Positions 1-8,116 of a stretch of 25,762 nucleotides of DNA are shown piece by piece. Made by a program: the position numbers and the translations under genes. The notes beneath the pieces are model-generated. The model was not told where the DNA came from, searched no databases, and worked only from the letters and a program-made list of their open reading frames with translations. Position 1 is the stretch's first letter. Each line of letters begins with the position of its first letter. Location: contig NZ_CAKUCL010000085.1 of the NCBI RefSeq assembly GCF_934643405.1, positions 1 through 25,762 of the forward strand, written 5' to 3'. Origin of the DNA: an uncultured Actinoplanes sp. Its GTDB lineage: Bacteria; Actinomycetota; Actinomycetes; Mycobacteriales; Micromonosporaceae.

Positions 1-188
1 CCCCCACCCCGACGGCTGCTCCCGCGTCCGTGGGGACTTCCGCCGCCGGGAACGGCGGCACTCCCCACACGACGCCCACTCCCGCTGCCGTGGGGACTTC
101 CGCCGCCGGGAACGGCGGCACTCCCCACACGACGGCTGCTCCCGCGTCCGTGGGGAGTTCCGCCGCTGGGGGCGGCGGGAATCCCCAC
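1..188. repeat. 60-bp tandem repeat array, each unit with a long hairpin
   Basis: Three units at an exact 60-bp period start at about 30, 90 and 150. The bases before 30 look like the tail of another unit, so the array probably continues left of the window. Each unit holds an inverted repeat of about 39 bp (30-68, 90-128, 150-188) with outer arms GTGGGGA/TCCCCAC and inner arms CCGCCG/CGGCGG. The third copy differs in sequence but still folds. The last hairpin ends 8 bp beyond the stop of the minus-strand gene at 196, so the array probably acts as its terminator or as an mRNA 3' stabiliser. Because 60 is a multiple of 3, a plus-strand frame stays open through the array from the left edge to 221. 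A 20-residue-repeat protein tail cannot be fully excluded, but I think it less likely. Confidence 0.85.
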
Positions 189-195
189 GGTCGGG

Positions 196-1335
196 TCAGG
201 CATCGGCCAGCTCGCGGGTGAAGGCGGTCAGCAGGGCCCACTGATCGGCGAGAGCATGCGGGACGTCGCCGAGCGGGTCCTTGAAGAAGAACGCCAGCTC
301 GGTCAGCGGGCCGCTCCGGCCGGCCGCGTGCGCGGCCGCGGTGAGGCGGGCCAGGTCGAGCACGAGCGGCGCGGCCAGGGCCGAGTCGCAGCCGTGCCAG
401 CTGAACTCCATCCGCATCCCGATGCCGAGGAACCCGCTGAAGGTGATCAGATCCCAGGCGGTCTTGAAGTCGCCGATGTCGTCCACGAACTCGATGTGGC
501 TGCTGCCCTGCGGCTGGTAGCCGAGGATCTCCGACAGCACCCGCTGCTTGCTGCCCGCCTTCGCGGCGTTGGCGGCCGGGTCGGCCAGGTTCGCGCCGTC
601 GCCGCCGCCCAGCAGGTTCGTGCCGGCCCACGTGCGCACGTGCAGGTTGCGCATCGCGAACATGGGCGCCAGCACCGACTTCACCAGGGTCTCGCCGGTC
701 TTGCCGTCCCGTCCGCCGTACGGCAGGCCCTCGCGAACGGCCAGCTCGTGCAGCGCGGGCAGCCGGGCGCCCGTCGACGGGGTGAAGTCGACGAACGGGC
801 ACCCGGCCAGGAACGCCGCGTACGCGTTGAGCGCGCTCGCCGGCAGCACCGGATCCGCCCCGGCCAGGGCGGAGTCCAGCGCGTCCAGCCCGGCGAACGC
901 CGGATCGTCGGCCGGGACCGGCTCGGTGGACGACACGTTGATGACGACCACCCGGTCCAGGCCGTTGTCCTCGCGGAACGCGGCGATGTCGGCGGCGATC
1001 ATCGACGCCGTCCGCAGCTGCGTGGCGGCCGACGGCACCGGCCGCAGCCGCCCGTGCAGCGCTTCGATCTCGGCGCCCAGCGCGTGGCTGATCCGGGCCG
1101 GGAGCACCCCGGCGGTGACCAGCGACTCGACCTTCTTGTCCAGCGGTACGGCGGTGATGTCGTGGCCGCCGAAGACCAGGTCGCCGATCGGGGGCAGGGC
1201 CGGGCTGTCCAGCTCGGGCAGCAGGGTCACGCACCCGGCCGGCCCGGTCAGCCCGGCACGCAGCGCGGCCGCGCCGACCGCGCTGGTGACGGCCACCGAA
1301 CCCCGCGCCCCGATCAGCCACACGCCGGTGGTCAT
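196..1335 (-). CDS. myo-inositol-1-phosphate synthase family protein
   Basis: This 379-residue cytosolic protein resembles the shorter actinobacterial and archaeal inositol-3-phosphate synthases, which isomerise glucose 6-phosphate using NAD+. An N-terminal Rossmann loop is visible (IGARGSVAV, about residues 8-16). The family signature region is also present (GGRDGKTGETLVKSVLAP), with the lysines expected near the active site. The ATG at 1335 was chosen because it overlaps the TGA of the upstream gene as ATGA, which implies translational coupling; the frame continues upstream but lies inside that gene. It is the last gene of a three-gene operon with two secreted sugar-active proteins. Its substrate may therefore not be plain glucose 6-phosphate, and a specialised sugar-phosphate cyclase or epimerase is possible. 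The family is clear; the exact reaction is inferred. Confidence 0.85.
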   Translation of the reverse strand: MTTGVWLIGARGSVAVTSAVGAAALRAGLTGPAGCVTLLPELDSPALPPIGDLVFGGHDITAVPLDKKVESLVTAGVLPARISHALGAEIEALHGRLRPVPSAATQLRTASMIAADIAAFREDNGLDRVVVINVSSTEPVPADDPAFAGLDALDSALAGADPVLPASALNAYAAFLAGCPFVDFTPSTGARLPALHELAVREGLPYGGRDGKTGETLVKSVLAPMFAMRNLHVRTWAGTNLLGGGDGANLADPAANAAKAGSKQRVLSEILGYQPQGSSHIEFVDDIGDFKTAWDLITFSGFLGIGMRMEFSWHGCDSALAAPLVLDLARLTAAAHAAGRSGPLTELAFFFKDPLGDVPHALADQWALLTAFTRELADA

Positions 1336-3044
1336 CGGACGCTCACGCCGTACACCTCGAAGTTGTACAGCGAGTACCCCCAGGGTGTGCCGCGGGTGGT
1401 GCCGTAGATCCGGACGTACCGGCCCTGGGCGCTGAGCCCGGTGTTGTCGTCCTCGCCGCCGTTGCCGCCGGTCACCGAGCGCACCGTGGTCCAGGCGTTG
1501 CCGTCGTTCGACGTCTGGATCTGGTACGCCGAGCCGTACGCCGCCTCCCACAGCAGCCGGACCCGGCTGATCATGGCGGTGGCGCCGAGATCGACGCGGA
1601 TCCACTGCGGGTCGGCGAAGGCGCTGGACCAGCGGGTGGTGGCCGAGGCGTCGACCGCGGCCGAGGCCGGGTAGGACGCGTTCTCCACGCTGGACGCGGT
1701 GGCCGGCTTGTTCAGGGCCAGGTTGGCCGGCTGCTGGGTGCCGCCCAGCTCCTTGATCCGGATGTTGCGGAAGGCGGCCTGGTCACCGTCCCCGTGGTTC
1801 TGGATGCCGATGTAGCCGTCCAGGTTGCGGGCCGGGTCGGTGTTGGTGAAGTCGTTGATCAGCGTCCCGTTCAGGTAGACCCGGATCCGCTGACCCTCGA
1901 CCAGCAGCTCGTAGGTGTTCCACTGGCCGGGCGGGTTGAGCGCGGCGTCGCGGGCGGCCAGGTCGGCGGACTTGAACGTGTAGATGGAGCCGGTCGTCCG
2001 GTCCGGCGCGTCGGTGGCGTCGATCTGCACCTCGTAGCCCTGGTTGACCGCCACCCACGGGTCGTTGCCCGGGTTGGGGAAGCCGACGAAGATGCCCGAG
2101 TTGCTGTCGCCGGTCAGCCGCCAGTCGGCCTTCAGCGAGTACGACGTGAACTGCTTCGCGTTGTACCAGAGCAGCCCCATCCCGCCGACCGAGGACAGCG
2201 TGGCGTCGGAGTTGCTGAAGCTGCCCGGCCCGGCCTGCGACCAGCCGGTGGTCGAGCCGTTGTAGAGCGCGGTGTATCCGGTCTCCGGCCGGCAGTCGGC
2301 GTTGGCCCGCTTGGCCGAGTACCGGATGCCGCCCAGCAGCTGGTTGCGGAAGTTGCCGTCCGCGTACGACTCCTGGGTGTGCCCGAAGCCGGTGTAGAAC
2401 GACCGCCCCGCGTCGATCGTCTTGCACCAGGTGATCGGGTGGTCGGCGCCCATCGTGCCGCCCGAGTAGGACGACTCGTCGAGGGTGGCCAGCACCCGGG
2501 CGCTGTCCCGCGGGTTGGTGCGGTAGTTGTACAGCTCGTCGGTTCGCGTCCAGGTCTGTGGCAGGTGTGCGGTGGCCGGGTGCGCCCGGTTCTCGGTCTT
2601 CGAGTTGACCTGCTGGATCGCCGGGTGGGACGCGAACCAGGCCCCGACCAGCTGTCCGTAGAACGGCCAGTCGTATTCGGTGTCGGCCGCGGCGTGGACG
2701 CCCACATACCCGCCACCGGATCGGATGTACGACTCGAAGGCGGTCTGCTGGCTGGCGTTCAGCACATCACCGGTCGTGCTCAGGAAGACGACCGCCTCGT
2801 ACTGGGCGAGGTTCGCCGTGGTGAACGCGTTCGCGTCCTCGGTGGCGGTGACCGTGAAGTTGTTGGCGGCGCCCAGGTCGCGGACGGTCTGGATGCCCAC
2901 CCCGATGGCGTCGTGGCGGAATCCGGCGGTCTTGGAGAAGACCAGGACGTCGTAGGGGGCGTCGGCGGCGGCGGCCGGTGACGCGTTCAGCGTGCACGCG
3001 GCCAGGGCGATCACGGCGCCCGCGCCGGCGAGAAGTCTGCGCAT
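1332..3044 (-). CDS. secreted ThuA + DUF1080 (3-keto-disaccharide hydrolase-like) + F5/8 type C protein
   Basis: The product has 570 residues. Residues 1-27 are an export signal. It could be cut as a lipoprotein at Cys17 (LAAC lipobox) or by signal peptidase I after the alanine run; I cannot decide. Residues about 31-245 are a ThuA-like fold (VLVFSKTAGFRHDAI; GGGYVGVHAAADTEYDW). Residues about 256-434 match DUF1080, a concanavalin-like domain that in characterised members hydrolyses 3-keto-glycosides. Residues about 441-568 are an F5/8 type C (CBM32-like) sugar-binding module. The ATG at 3044 has a strong ribosome site (AAGGAGG) 4 bases upstream. It starts 20 bp after the stop of the sugar dehydrogenase gene and overlaps the next gene by 4 bp. 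The likely role is cell-surface or extracellular processing of oxidised sugars; the precise substrate is unknown. Confidence 0.88.
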   Translation of the reverse strand: MRRLLAGAGAVIALAACTLNASPAAAADAPYDVLVFSKTAGFRHDAIGVGIQTVRDLGAANNFTVTATEDANAFTTANLAQYEAVVFLSTTGDVLNASQQTAFESYIRSGGGYVGVHAAADTEYDWPFYGQLVGAWFASHPAIQQVNSKTENRAHPATAHLPQTWTRTDELYNYRTNPRDSARVLATLDESSYSGGTMGADHPITWCKTIDAGRSFYTGFGHTQESYADGNFRNQLLGGIRYSAKRANADCRPETGYTALYNGSTTGWSQAGPGSFSNSDATLSSVGGMGLLWYNAKQFTSYSLKADWRLTGDSNSGIFVGFPNPGNDPWVAVNQGYEVQIDATDAPDRTTGSIYTFKSADLAARDAALNPPGQWNTYELLVEGQRIRVYLNGTLINDFTNTDPARNLDGYIGIQNHGDGDQAAFRNIRIKELGGTQQPANLALNKPATASSVENASYPASAAVDASATTRWSSAFADPQWIRVDLGATAMISRVRLLWEAAYGSAYQIQTSNDGNAWTTVRSVTGGNGGEDDNTGLSAQGRYVRIYGTTRGTPWGYSLYNFEVYGVSVR

Positions 3045-3064
3045 CGTTCCTCCTTCAGAAGACG

Positions 3065-5905
3065 TCACGGCAGGGTCCACTTCTGGTTCGCGGCCGTTGC
3101 CGAGCAGGTCCGCAGCTCCACCACGGTGCTGTCGGCGGACCCGGTGCCGGCCACCGCGAGGCACTTGGCGGAGGCCGGGTTGCGCAGGGTGCCGTCGCTC
3201 TGGGCGGCCCAGTTCTGCGCGCCGGTCGCATTGCAGGTGTAGAGCTGGATCTTGGTGCCGTCGGCGGTTCCCGCACCGGCCACGTCGAGACATCTGCCGT
3301 ACGCACGCAGGGTCTGTGCGTTCTTGGTCCAGGTCTGCGCCGCGGTGCCGTTGCAGGTGTAGATCTGGATCTGGGTGCCGTCGGCGTTGACCGCGCCGCG
3401 CACGTCGAGGCACTTGCCGGCCAGCCCCTTGATCGGGCCGCTGCCGGTGCTCGTCGTGCCGGTGGCGAAGGTGAAGCTGTCCACATCGAACAACGCACCG
3501 GTTCCGGTGCCGGCGAAGGTCAGGTAGAGGGATGTCGTCCCGGCGGGTGCCCCGGAGATGGTCCCGGTCACGTTCGTGAACGTCTCCCAGCCGCCGGTGG
3601 GCGCCACCGTGGCCGAGCCGATGACGGTGCCGGTGGCCGAGCCCGTGCGCAGCTGGAGGGTGCCGCCGCTGCCGCCGGAGGAGACCCGGGCGGTGAACGA
3701 GGTGGCGTTGTTCAGCTTGTACGGGTCGAACTCGATCCAGTCGCCGTTGTTGATGTCACCGACCGTCTGCCCGCCCTCGGCCGTGGTCTTGCTGAACTTG
3801 TTGACGCCGGACGACGTCTTGTAGTGCTCGGCCTGCCGGTGCTTGGGAGCCAGCAGGTTCTGCACGTGCGTGGTCAGGCCGCCCTTGTCGGTGTAGGACG
3901 CGTCGAAGATCGGGAAGATGTTCGCCGCGTCGTCGTGCTCGCCGTCCACCGGGATGGTGATGGTCCCGGAACAGCCGGTCTGCGAGGTGATCTGGTGGGC
4001 GTGCTGGTCGTGGCCCAGCACGTAGGCCATCGTCACCCGGCTGCAGTCGATGGTGCCGTCCTCCGGGTCGGTGACCGTGACACTCCACGGCACGCTCTCG
4101 CCGAACGCGGTGAGCTGCCCGGCCGAGGGGCTGTTGATGGTGACGGCCGGGGCGGTGTTGCCGACGCTGACGATCACGCTGGACGTGCCGGTCGCGCCCT
4201 GCGGGTCGCGCACGGTCAGGGTTGCCGTGTAGGTGCCGTTGGCCGTGTACGTCTTGGACGGGTTGGCCGCCGTCGAGGTCGTCCCGTCCCCGAACGCCCA
4301 CGAGTAGGTCAGGGCGCCGCCCTCCGGGTCGCTGCTGCCCGCCGAGGAGAACGCGACGGTCAGCGGCGCCGTGCCGGACGTCTTGTTCGCGCTCGCCACC
4401 GCGGTCGGCGCCCGGTTCCCGCCGCCCACGTAGTCGTAGCGGTACAGCGCCGAGTTGGCGTCGCCGTTGAAGTACCCGGTGCCGTAGTCCAGCACGTACA
4501 GCGAGCCGTCCGGCCCGAACGCGGAGTCCATGACCTGCTTGCCGTTCCACGGGAAGGTGTCGATCGCACCCGGCGAGCCGTCGCTGTTGACGACGATCGG
4601 CTTGATCCAGCCGCGGCCGAACTCGCCGGCGAAGAACATGCCGTTGAGCGACTGCGGGAACTTCGTGGTGGACGGGTTCGCGGCGTCGTAGCGGTACACC
4701 GGGCCGCCCATCGGGGACTCGGAGCCGCCGCCGAACTCGGGCGGGGAGCCGGCGTCACCGCCGTAGCGGATCCAGGCCGGCCGGGCCGCGGGCAGGGTGC
4801 CGAGACCGGTGTTGCGGGCCGAGTTGTTGGTCGGTCCGCCCGCGCAGTTGAACTTCGGGCCGGTGGTGTTGGTGGCGAAGTTCCACTCGTTGTACGTCTC
4901 GGTGCTGGTGTTCGAGCCGGTGCAGTACGGCCACCCGTAGTTGCCCGGCGAGGTGATCCGGTCGAACTCGACCTGCCCGGACGGACCGCGGTCGGCCTGG
5001 GTCGTGCCCGCGTCCGGCCCGTAGTCGCCGACGTAGACCGCGCCGGTCGCCTTGTCCACGCTCAGCCGGAACGGGTTGCGGAAGCCCATCGCGTAGATCT
5101 CGGGGCGGGTGTTCGCCGTACCGGGAGCAAAGAGGTTGCCCGCCGGGATGCTGTAGGTGCCGTTGCTGTTGACCTTGATCCGCAGGATCTTGCCGCGCAG
5201 GTCGTTGGTGTTGCCCGCGGAGCGCTGCGCGTCGTAGGCCGGGTTGCGCTCGGCGCGCTCGTCCAGCGGGGAGTAACCGGCCGACTCGAACGGGTTCGTG
5301 TCGTCCCCGGTGGACAGATACAGGTTGCCGGCCGCGTCGAAGTCCATGTCGCCGCCCACGTGGCAGCAGATGCCGCGGCTGGTCGGGACGTCGAGCACGT
5401 CGACCTTGCTGGCCATGTTCACGGTGAAGTCGGCGTTGAGGGTGAACCGGGAGAGCCGGTTGACGCCGGCCCAGGTCTGCCAGGTGGCGGCCGTGCCGGT
5501 GGCGGGGGCGTCCCCGGCCGGCGTGCTCAGCGGCGGCGCGTAGTAGAGGTAGATCTGCCGGTTGGTGGCGAAGCCGGGGTCGGCCGCCACGCCCTGCAGG
5601 CCCTCCTCGTCGTGCGTGTAGACCGGGATGGTGGCGATGACCGAGGTGTTGCCGGCCGCGTCGGTGCGGCGCAGCGTGCCGTTGCGCGCGGTGTGCAGGA
5701 CCGACCGGTCCGGCAGCACCCACATGGCCATCGGCTCACCGGTCTCGGCCTCGCCCTTGGCCAGGGTGACCTGCTGGTAGTCGGCGGCGTTGATGGCCGC
5801 CGCGGCCGGGGAGGCCGGGCTGGTCACCACCGTGAGGCCGGTGGTGACGAGGAGAAGCACGGAGAGGATCGACCAAGACCGATATACCGGGGTTCGAGTG
5901 TTCAC
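3065..5905 (-). CDS. secreted PQQ-dependent sugar dehydrogenase-like protein with PKD, CBM6 and ricin-B domains
   Basis: The product has 946 residues. Residues 1-37 are a Sec-type signal (hydrophobic core ILSVLLLVTTGL, alanine-rich cleavage region). About 45-495 is a six-bladed propeller of the glucose/sorbosone dehydrogenase family (THDEEGLQGVAADPGF, GFRNPFRLSVD, MGGPVYRYD). About 500-583 is a PKD domain (SWAFGDGTTS), and 584-690 a further beta-rich segment with paired cysteines. About 690-815 is CBM6-like. About 823-946 is a ricin-type beta-trefoil with three Q-x-W repeats (QTW, QNW, QKW). The GTG at 5905 was chosen because GGAAGGGA lies just upstream and the signal peptide then begins normally. 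The family oxidises aldoses or sorbosones with PQQ. The binding modules point to polysaccharide or cell-wall glycans. It heads the operon with the ThuA/DUF1080 gene. Confidence 0.9.
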   Translation of the reverse strand: MNTRTPVYRSWSILSVLLLVTTGLTVVTSPASPAAAAINAADYQQVTLAKGEAETGEPMAMWVLPDRSVLHTARNGTLRRTDAAGNTSVIATIPVYTHDEEGLQGVAADPGFATNRQIYLYYAPPLSTPAGDAPATGTAATWQTWAGVNRLSRFTLNADFTVNMASKVDVLDVPTSRGICCHVGGDMDFDAAGNLYLSTGDDTNPFESAGYSPLDERAERNPAYDAQRSAGNTNDLRGKILRIKVNSNGTYSIPAGNLFAPGTANTRPEIYAMGFRNPFRLSVDKATGAVYVGDYGPDAGTTQADRGPSGQVEFDRITSPGNYGWPYCTGSNTSTETYNEWNFATNTTGPKFNCAGGPTNNSARNTGLGTLPAARPAWIRYGGDAGSPPEFGGGSESPMGGPVYRYDAANPSTTKFPQSLNGMFFAGEFGRGWIKPIVVNSDGSPGAIDTFPWNGKQVMDSAFGPDGSLYVLDYGTGYFNGDANSALYRYDYVGGGNRAPTAVASANKTSGTAPLTVAFSSAGSSDPEGGALTYSWAFGDGTTSTAANPSKTYTANGTYTATLTVRDPQGATGTSSVIVSVGNTAPAVTINSPSAGQLTAFGESVPWSVTVTDPEDGTIDCSRVTMAYVLGHDQHAHQITSQTGCSGTITIPVDGEHDDAANIFPIFDASYTDKGGLTTHVQNLLAPKHRQAEHYKTSSGVNKFSKTTAEGGQTVGDINNGDWIEFDPYKLNNATSFTARVSSGGSGGTLQLRTGSATGTVIGSATVAPTGGWETFTNVTGTISGAPAGTTSLYLTFAGTGTGALFDVDSFTFATGTTSTGSGPIKGLAGKCLDVRGAVNADGTQIQIYTCNGTAAQTWTKNAQTLRAYGRCLDVAGAGTADGTKIQLYTCNATGAQNWAAQSDGTLRNPASAKCLAVAGTGSADSTVVELRTCSATAANQKWTLP

Positions 5906-6029
5906 CGGATCCCTTCCTGACTGGGGACTTTTGCCAGGCGGGTGCGCGTGCCACCGCGCCGCGGCCGGGGAATGCCACGGGCCGAGCGCTCCCGCGCCGG
6001 AGGGGGCCGGCACATGCGGGAAACACTCG

Positions 6030-6042
6030 CGTTGCAGAAACG
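6030..6042. promoter_or_regulatory. possible operator upstream of the sugar-dehydrogenase operon
   Basis: Arms CGTT and AACG, separated by 5 bases, lie 125 bp upstream of the GTG at 5905, in a locally AT-richer stretch (6020-6115). The pattern vaguely resembles half-sites of LacI-type sugar regulators. I could not fit a convincing -35/-10 pair to this region. This is a weak call. Confidence 0.2.
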
Positions 6043-6144
6043 TTAGGGACTACTCACACTCGGTGTCCAGACTTTCCGGTGACCTTGTCGAAACTTTGTC
6101 TTCATCCGTCAAAAGCCATGCCGCGGATCCCCGGGACAGACGAA

Positions 6145-6186
6145 GGCCGGGGCACCGCGATGCTCACGCATCCCGATGCCCCGGCC
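6145..6186 (-). terminator. terminator hairpin after the LLM/FMN-reductase operon
   Basis: GGCCGGGGCA (6145-6154) pairs perfectly with TGCCCCGGCC (6177-6186). An inner GATGC/GCATC stem closes on a TCAC loop. Read on the minus strand, the hairpin is followed by the T-rich stretch TTCGTCTGTCC. It lies between the end of the FMN reductase gene (6308) and the start of the next minus-strand operon (5905). Confidence 0.7.
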
Positions 6187-6212
6187 GATTCCTCTGAGGA
6201 GCGCCGCGCGCC

Positions 6213-6340
6213 TGTTCCGGCTACCTCCCGAGCTCGCGCGAGACCAGCGCGCGTCGTGTTCCGGCTACCTCCCGAGCTCGCGCGAGACCAGCGCGTCGTG
6301 TTTCCGGCTACCTCCCGAGCTCGCGCGAGACCAGCGCGTC
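6213..6340. repeat. tandem triplication of the 3' end of the FMN reductase gene
   Basis: Three near-identical copies begin at about 6213, 6257 and 6300, with spacings of 44 and 43 bp. Each contains CTACCTCCCGAGCTCGCG followed by CGAGACCAGCGCG. The right-most copy is the real gene end (last dozen codons plus TAG at 6310-6308). The other two are duplicates of that tail, lying downstream of the stop on the minus strand. Small differences (CG loss, T gain) sit at the unit junctions. Each unit contains the overlapping palindromes CGAGCTCG and CTCGCGCGAG. Confidence 0.9.
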
Positions 6341-6928
6341 GAAGTCCGGCGCGCCGGCGAACGGGTCGAACGCCTTCGCGGGCGCGCGCCGGTTCACCTC
6401 GGCGGCCAGCTCGGCGGCCGCGCGGTCGATGCGCTGCCGCAGGTTGCCCTCCGCGGTGTTGCCGGATCCCCAGTCCTCGGGTGCGGCGAACACGCCGGTC
6501 GGCATCACCACCGCGTGCAGGTAGGTCAGCATCGGCCGGACCGCGTGGTCCAGCATCAGCGAGTGCCGGCCGGTGCCGCCGGACGCGGCGATCAGCACCG
6601 GCTTGCCGGTCAGGGCCTCCTCGTCCAGCACGTCGACGAAGAGCTTGACCAGGCTGCTGTAGGTCGCGCCGAAGGCCGGCGTGACCAGGATCAGCGCGTC
6701 GGCGCCGGACACCCGGTCGAGCACCTCGGTGAACTCCGGCGAGGGGAAGCCGACCAGCAGGTGGTTCAGCGCCTCGCGGGCGTGCTCGCGCAGCTCGAGC
6801 GTCTCGACCTCGGCCTTGCCGCCGAGATCCTCGAGCTCCCGGACCACGGCCTCGGCGATCCGGTCGGCGAGCAGCCGGGTCGACGACGGCTGACGCAGGC
6901 CGGCCGACAGGACGACGATGCGCTTCAC
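6308..6928 (-). CDS. NADPH-dependent FMN reductase, CE1759-like
   Basis: This 206-residue flavodoxin-like protein begins with the FMN phosphate loop typical of NADPH-dependent FMN reductases (VVLSAGLRQPSSTRLLADRI) and carries the flavin-site segment TPAFGATYSSLVKLFVDVL. It most resembles the LLM-associated family of which Corynebacterium CE1759 is the named member. The start is GTG at 6928, overlapping the TGA of the upstream LLM monooxygenase as GTGA, so the two are translationally coupled. The expected role is to supply reduced FMN to that monooxygenase. The 3' end of the gene is tandemly triplicated downstream. Confidence 0.88.
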   Translation of the reverse strand: MKRIVVLSAGLRQPSSTRLLADRIAEAVVRELEDLGGKAEVETLELREHAREALNHLLVGFPSPEFTEVLDRVSGADALILVTPAFGATYSSLVKLFVDVLDEEALTGKPVLIAASGGTGRHSLMLDHAVRPMLTYLHAVVMPTGVFAAPEDWGSGNTAEGNLRQRIDRAAAELAAEVNRRAPAKAFDPFAGAPDFDALVSRELGR

Positions 6929-7995
6929 TTCCCCGCCGCCTTCAGGGACTCGTGCGTCGGGCCGTCCGGGACGTGGGCGGGACGGCCCACGGCGAACTCC
7001 TTGCGCAGCACCTGGACGACCTCGCCGAGCTTCTCGATCTGCTGCAGGACCGACTGGTGCGGGATGCCCATGCCGTCCACGTTGAACAGCTGGCGCTGAT
7101 AGTCGCCGGCGTACTCGCGGAAGCCGAGGATCTGGTCGATCACCTGCTGCGGGCTGCCGACCGACAGGGGCGTCTGCTGGATCATCTCCTCCAGCGACGG
7201 GCCACCGCCGTACACCGGCGAGTGGTCGAAGTACGGCCGGAACGAGCGCAGGGCGTCCTGCGACTTCTCCTGCACGTGGAACTGGCCGCCCAGGCCCACG
7301 ATGGCCGTGTCCGCGGGGCCGTGCCCGTAGTGCTCGAAGCGCCGGCGATAGTGCCCGATCAGCCGGCCGGTGTGCGACGCCGGCCAGAAGATGTTGTTGT
7401 GGAAGAAGCCGTCACCGTAGTAGGCGGCCTGCTCGGCGATCTCGGGGCTGCGGATCGACCCGTGCCAGACGAACGGCGGCACCCCGTCGAGCGGGCGCGG
7501 GGTCGCGGTGAAGGACTGCAACGGCGTACGGAATTTGCCCTCCCAGTCGACGACGTCCTCCCGCCACAGCCGCCGGACCAGCGCGTAGTTCTCCAAGGAC
7601 AGCGAGATGCCGTCGCGGATGTCCTGACCGAACCAGGGGTAGACGGCGCCGGTGTTGCCCCGGCCGAGCATGAGGTCGACCCGCCCGTCCGCGACGTGCT
7701 GGAGCGTCGCATAGTCCTCGGCGATCTTGACCGGGTCGTTCGTGGTGATCAGCGTCGTGGACGTCGACAGAATGATCCTGCTGGTCCGGGCCGCGATGAA
7801 GCCCAGCAGCGTGGTCGGCGAGGAGGCGACGAACGGGGGGTTGTGGTGCTCGCCGAACGCGAACACGTCCAGCCCGACCTCCTCGGCGAGCACGGCGTAC
7901 TCGATGACGCGCTTCGTGCGCTCGTACTCGCTCGGCGTCTTGCCGGTGAGGGGGTCGCGCGCGAGGTCGCCGACCCCGAAGATTCCGAACTGCAT
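6925..7995 (-). CDS. LLM-class flavin-dependent monooxygenase, CE1758-like
   Basis: This 356-residue protein is a luciferase-like TIM barrel (MQFGIFGVGDLARDP, FAFGEHHNPPFVASSP, LQHVADGRVDLMLGRGNTG), the full length of the family. It uses reduced FMN and oxygen to oxidise an unknown organic substrate. The closest named family I recognise is CE1758, which is habitually paired with a CE1759-type reductase, exactly as here. The ATG at 7995 was preferred over an upstream GTG because GAGAGGTG sits 5 bases before it. The upstream region carries two TTGAC-GTCAA palindromes and the remains of a HxlR-type regulator, so the pair was probably induced by a small toxic or electrophilic compound. Confidence 0.9.
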   Translation of the reverse strand: MQFGIFGVGDLARDPLTGKTPSEYERTKRVIEYAVLAEEVGLDVFAFGEHHNPPFVASSPTTLLGFIAARTSRIILSTSTTLITTNDPVKIAEDYATLQHVADGRVDLMLGRGNTGAVYPWFGQDIRDGISLSLENYALVRRLWREDVVDWEGKFRTPLQSFTATPRPLDGVPPFVWHGSIRSPEIAEQAAYYGDGFFHNNIFWPASHTGRLIGHYRRRFEHYGHGPADTAIVGLGGQFHVQEKSQDALRSFRPYFDHSPVYGGGPSLEEMIQQTPLSVGSPQQVIDQILGFREYAGDYQRQLFNVDGMGIPHQSVLQQIEKLGEVVQVLRKEFAVGRPAHVPDGPTHESLKAAGK

Positions 7996-8013
7996 GATGG
8001 CACCTCTCACGTA

Positions 8014-8055
8014 ATTGACGCGTCAATAGTGTGCACAGCTGGTTGACACGTCAAC
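8014..8055. promoter_or_regulatory. divergent promoter region with two matching palindromic operators
   Basis: ATTGACGCGTCAAT (8014-8027) is a perfect palindrome. GTTGACACGTCAAC (8042-8055) is the same motif with an asymmetric centre. Their centres are 28 bp apart. Leftward, TTGACG (8054-8049) and CACTAT (8031-8026) form a -35/-10 pair with a 17-bp spacer for the LLM operon, so the two palindromes cover the -35 and the region just after the -10. Rightward, TTGACA (8043-8048) is a consensus -35 for the regulator gene, with a weak -10 near 8066-8072. The arrangement suggests a dimeric repressor that also controls itself. Confidence 0.75.
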
Positions 8056-8116
8056 TACCAGCGACGTACGTCACCCCGGCTTGTCTCCCGGGCGCACGGT
8101 CGTCGAGGCTCTGTCC

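Noticed and set aside
256..1407. Long plus-strand frames opposite the inositol-synthase homologue
   Set aside because: Arg/Gly/Ala-rich shadow of a clear minus-strand gene; no family features or ribosome site.
2978..5920. 980-codon plus-strand frame
   Set aside because: Mirror of the sugar dehydrogenase gene, caused by high GC at third positions; the composition is not protein-like.
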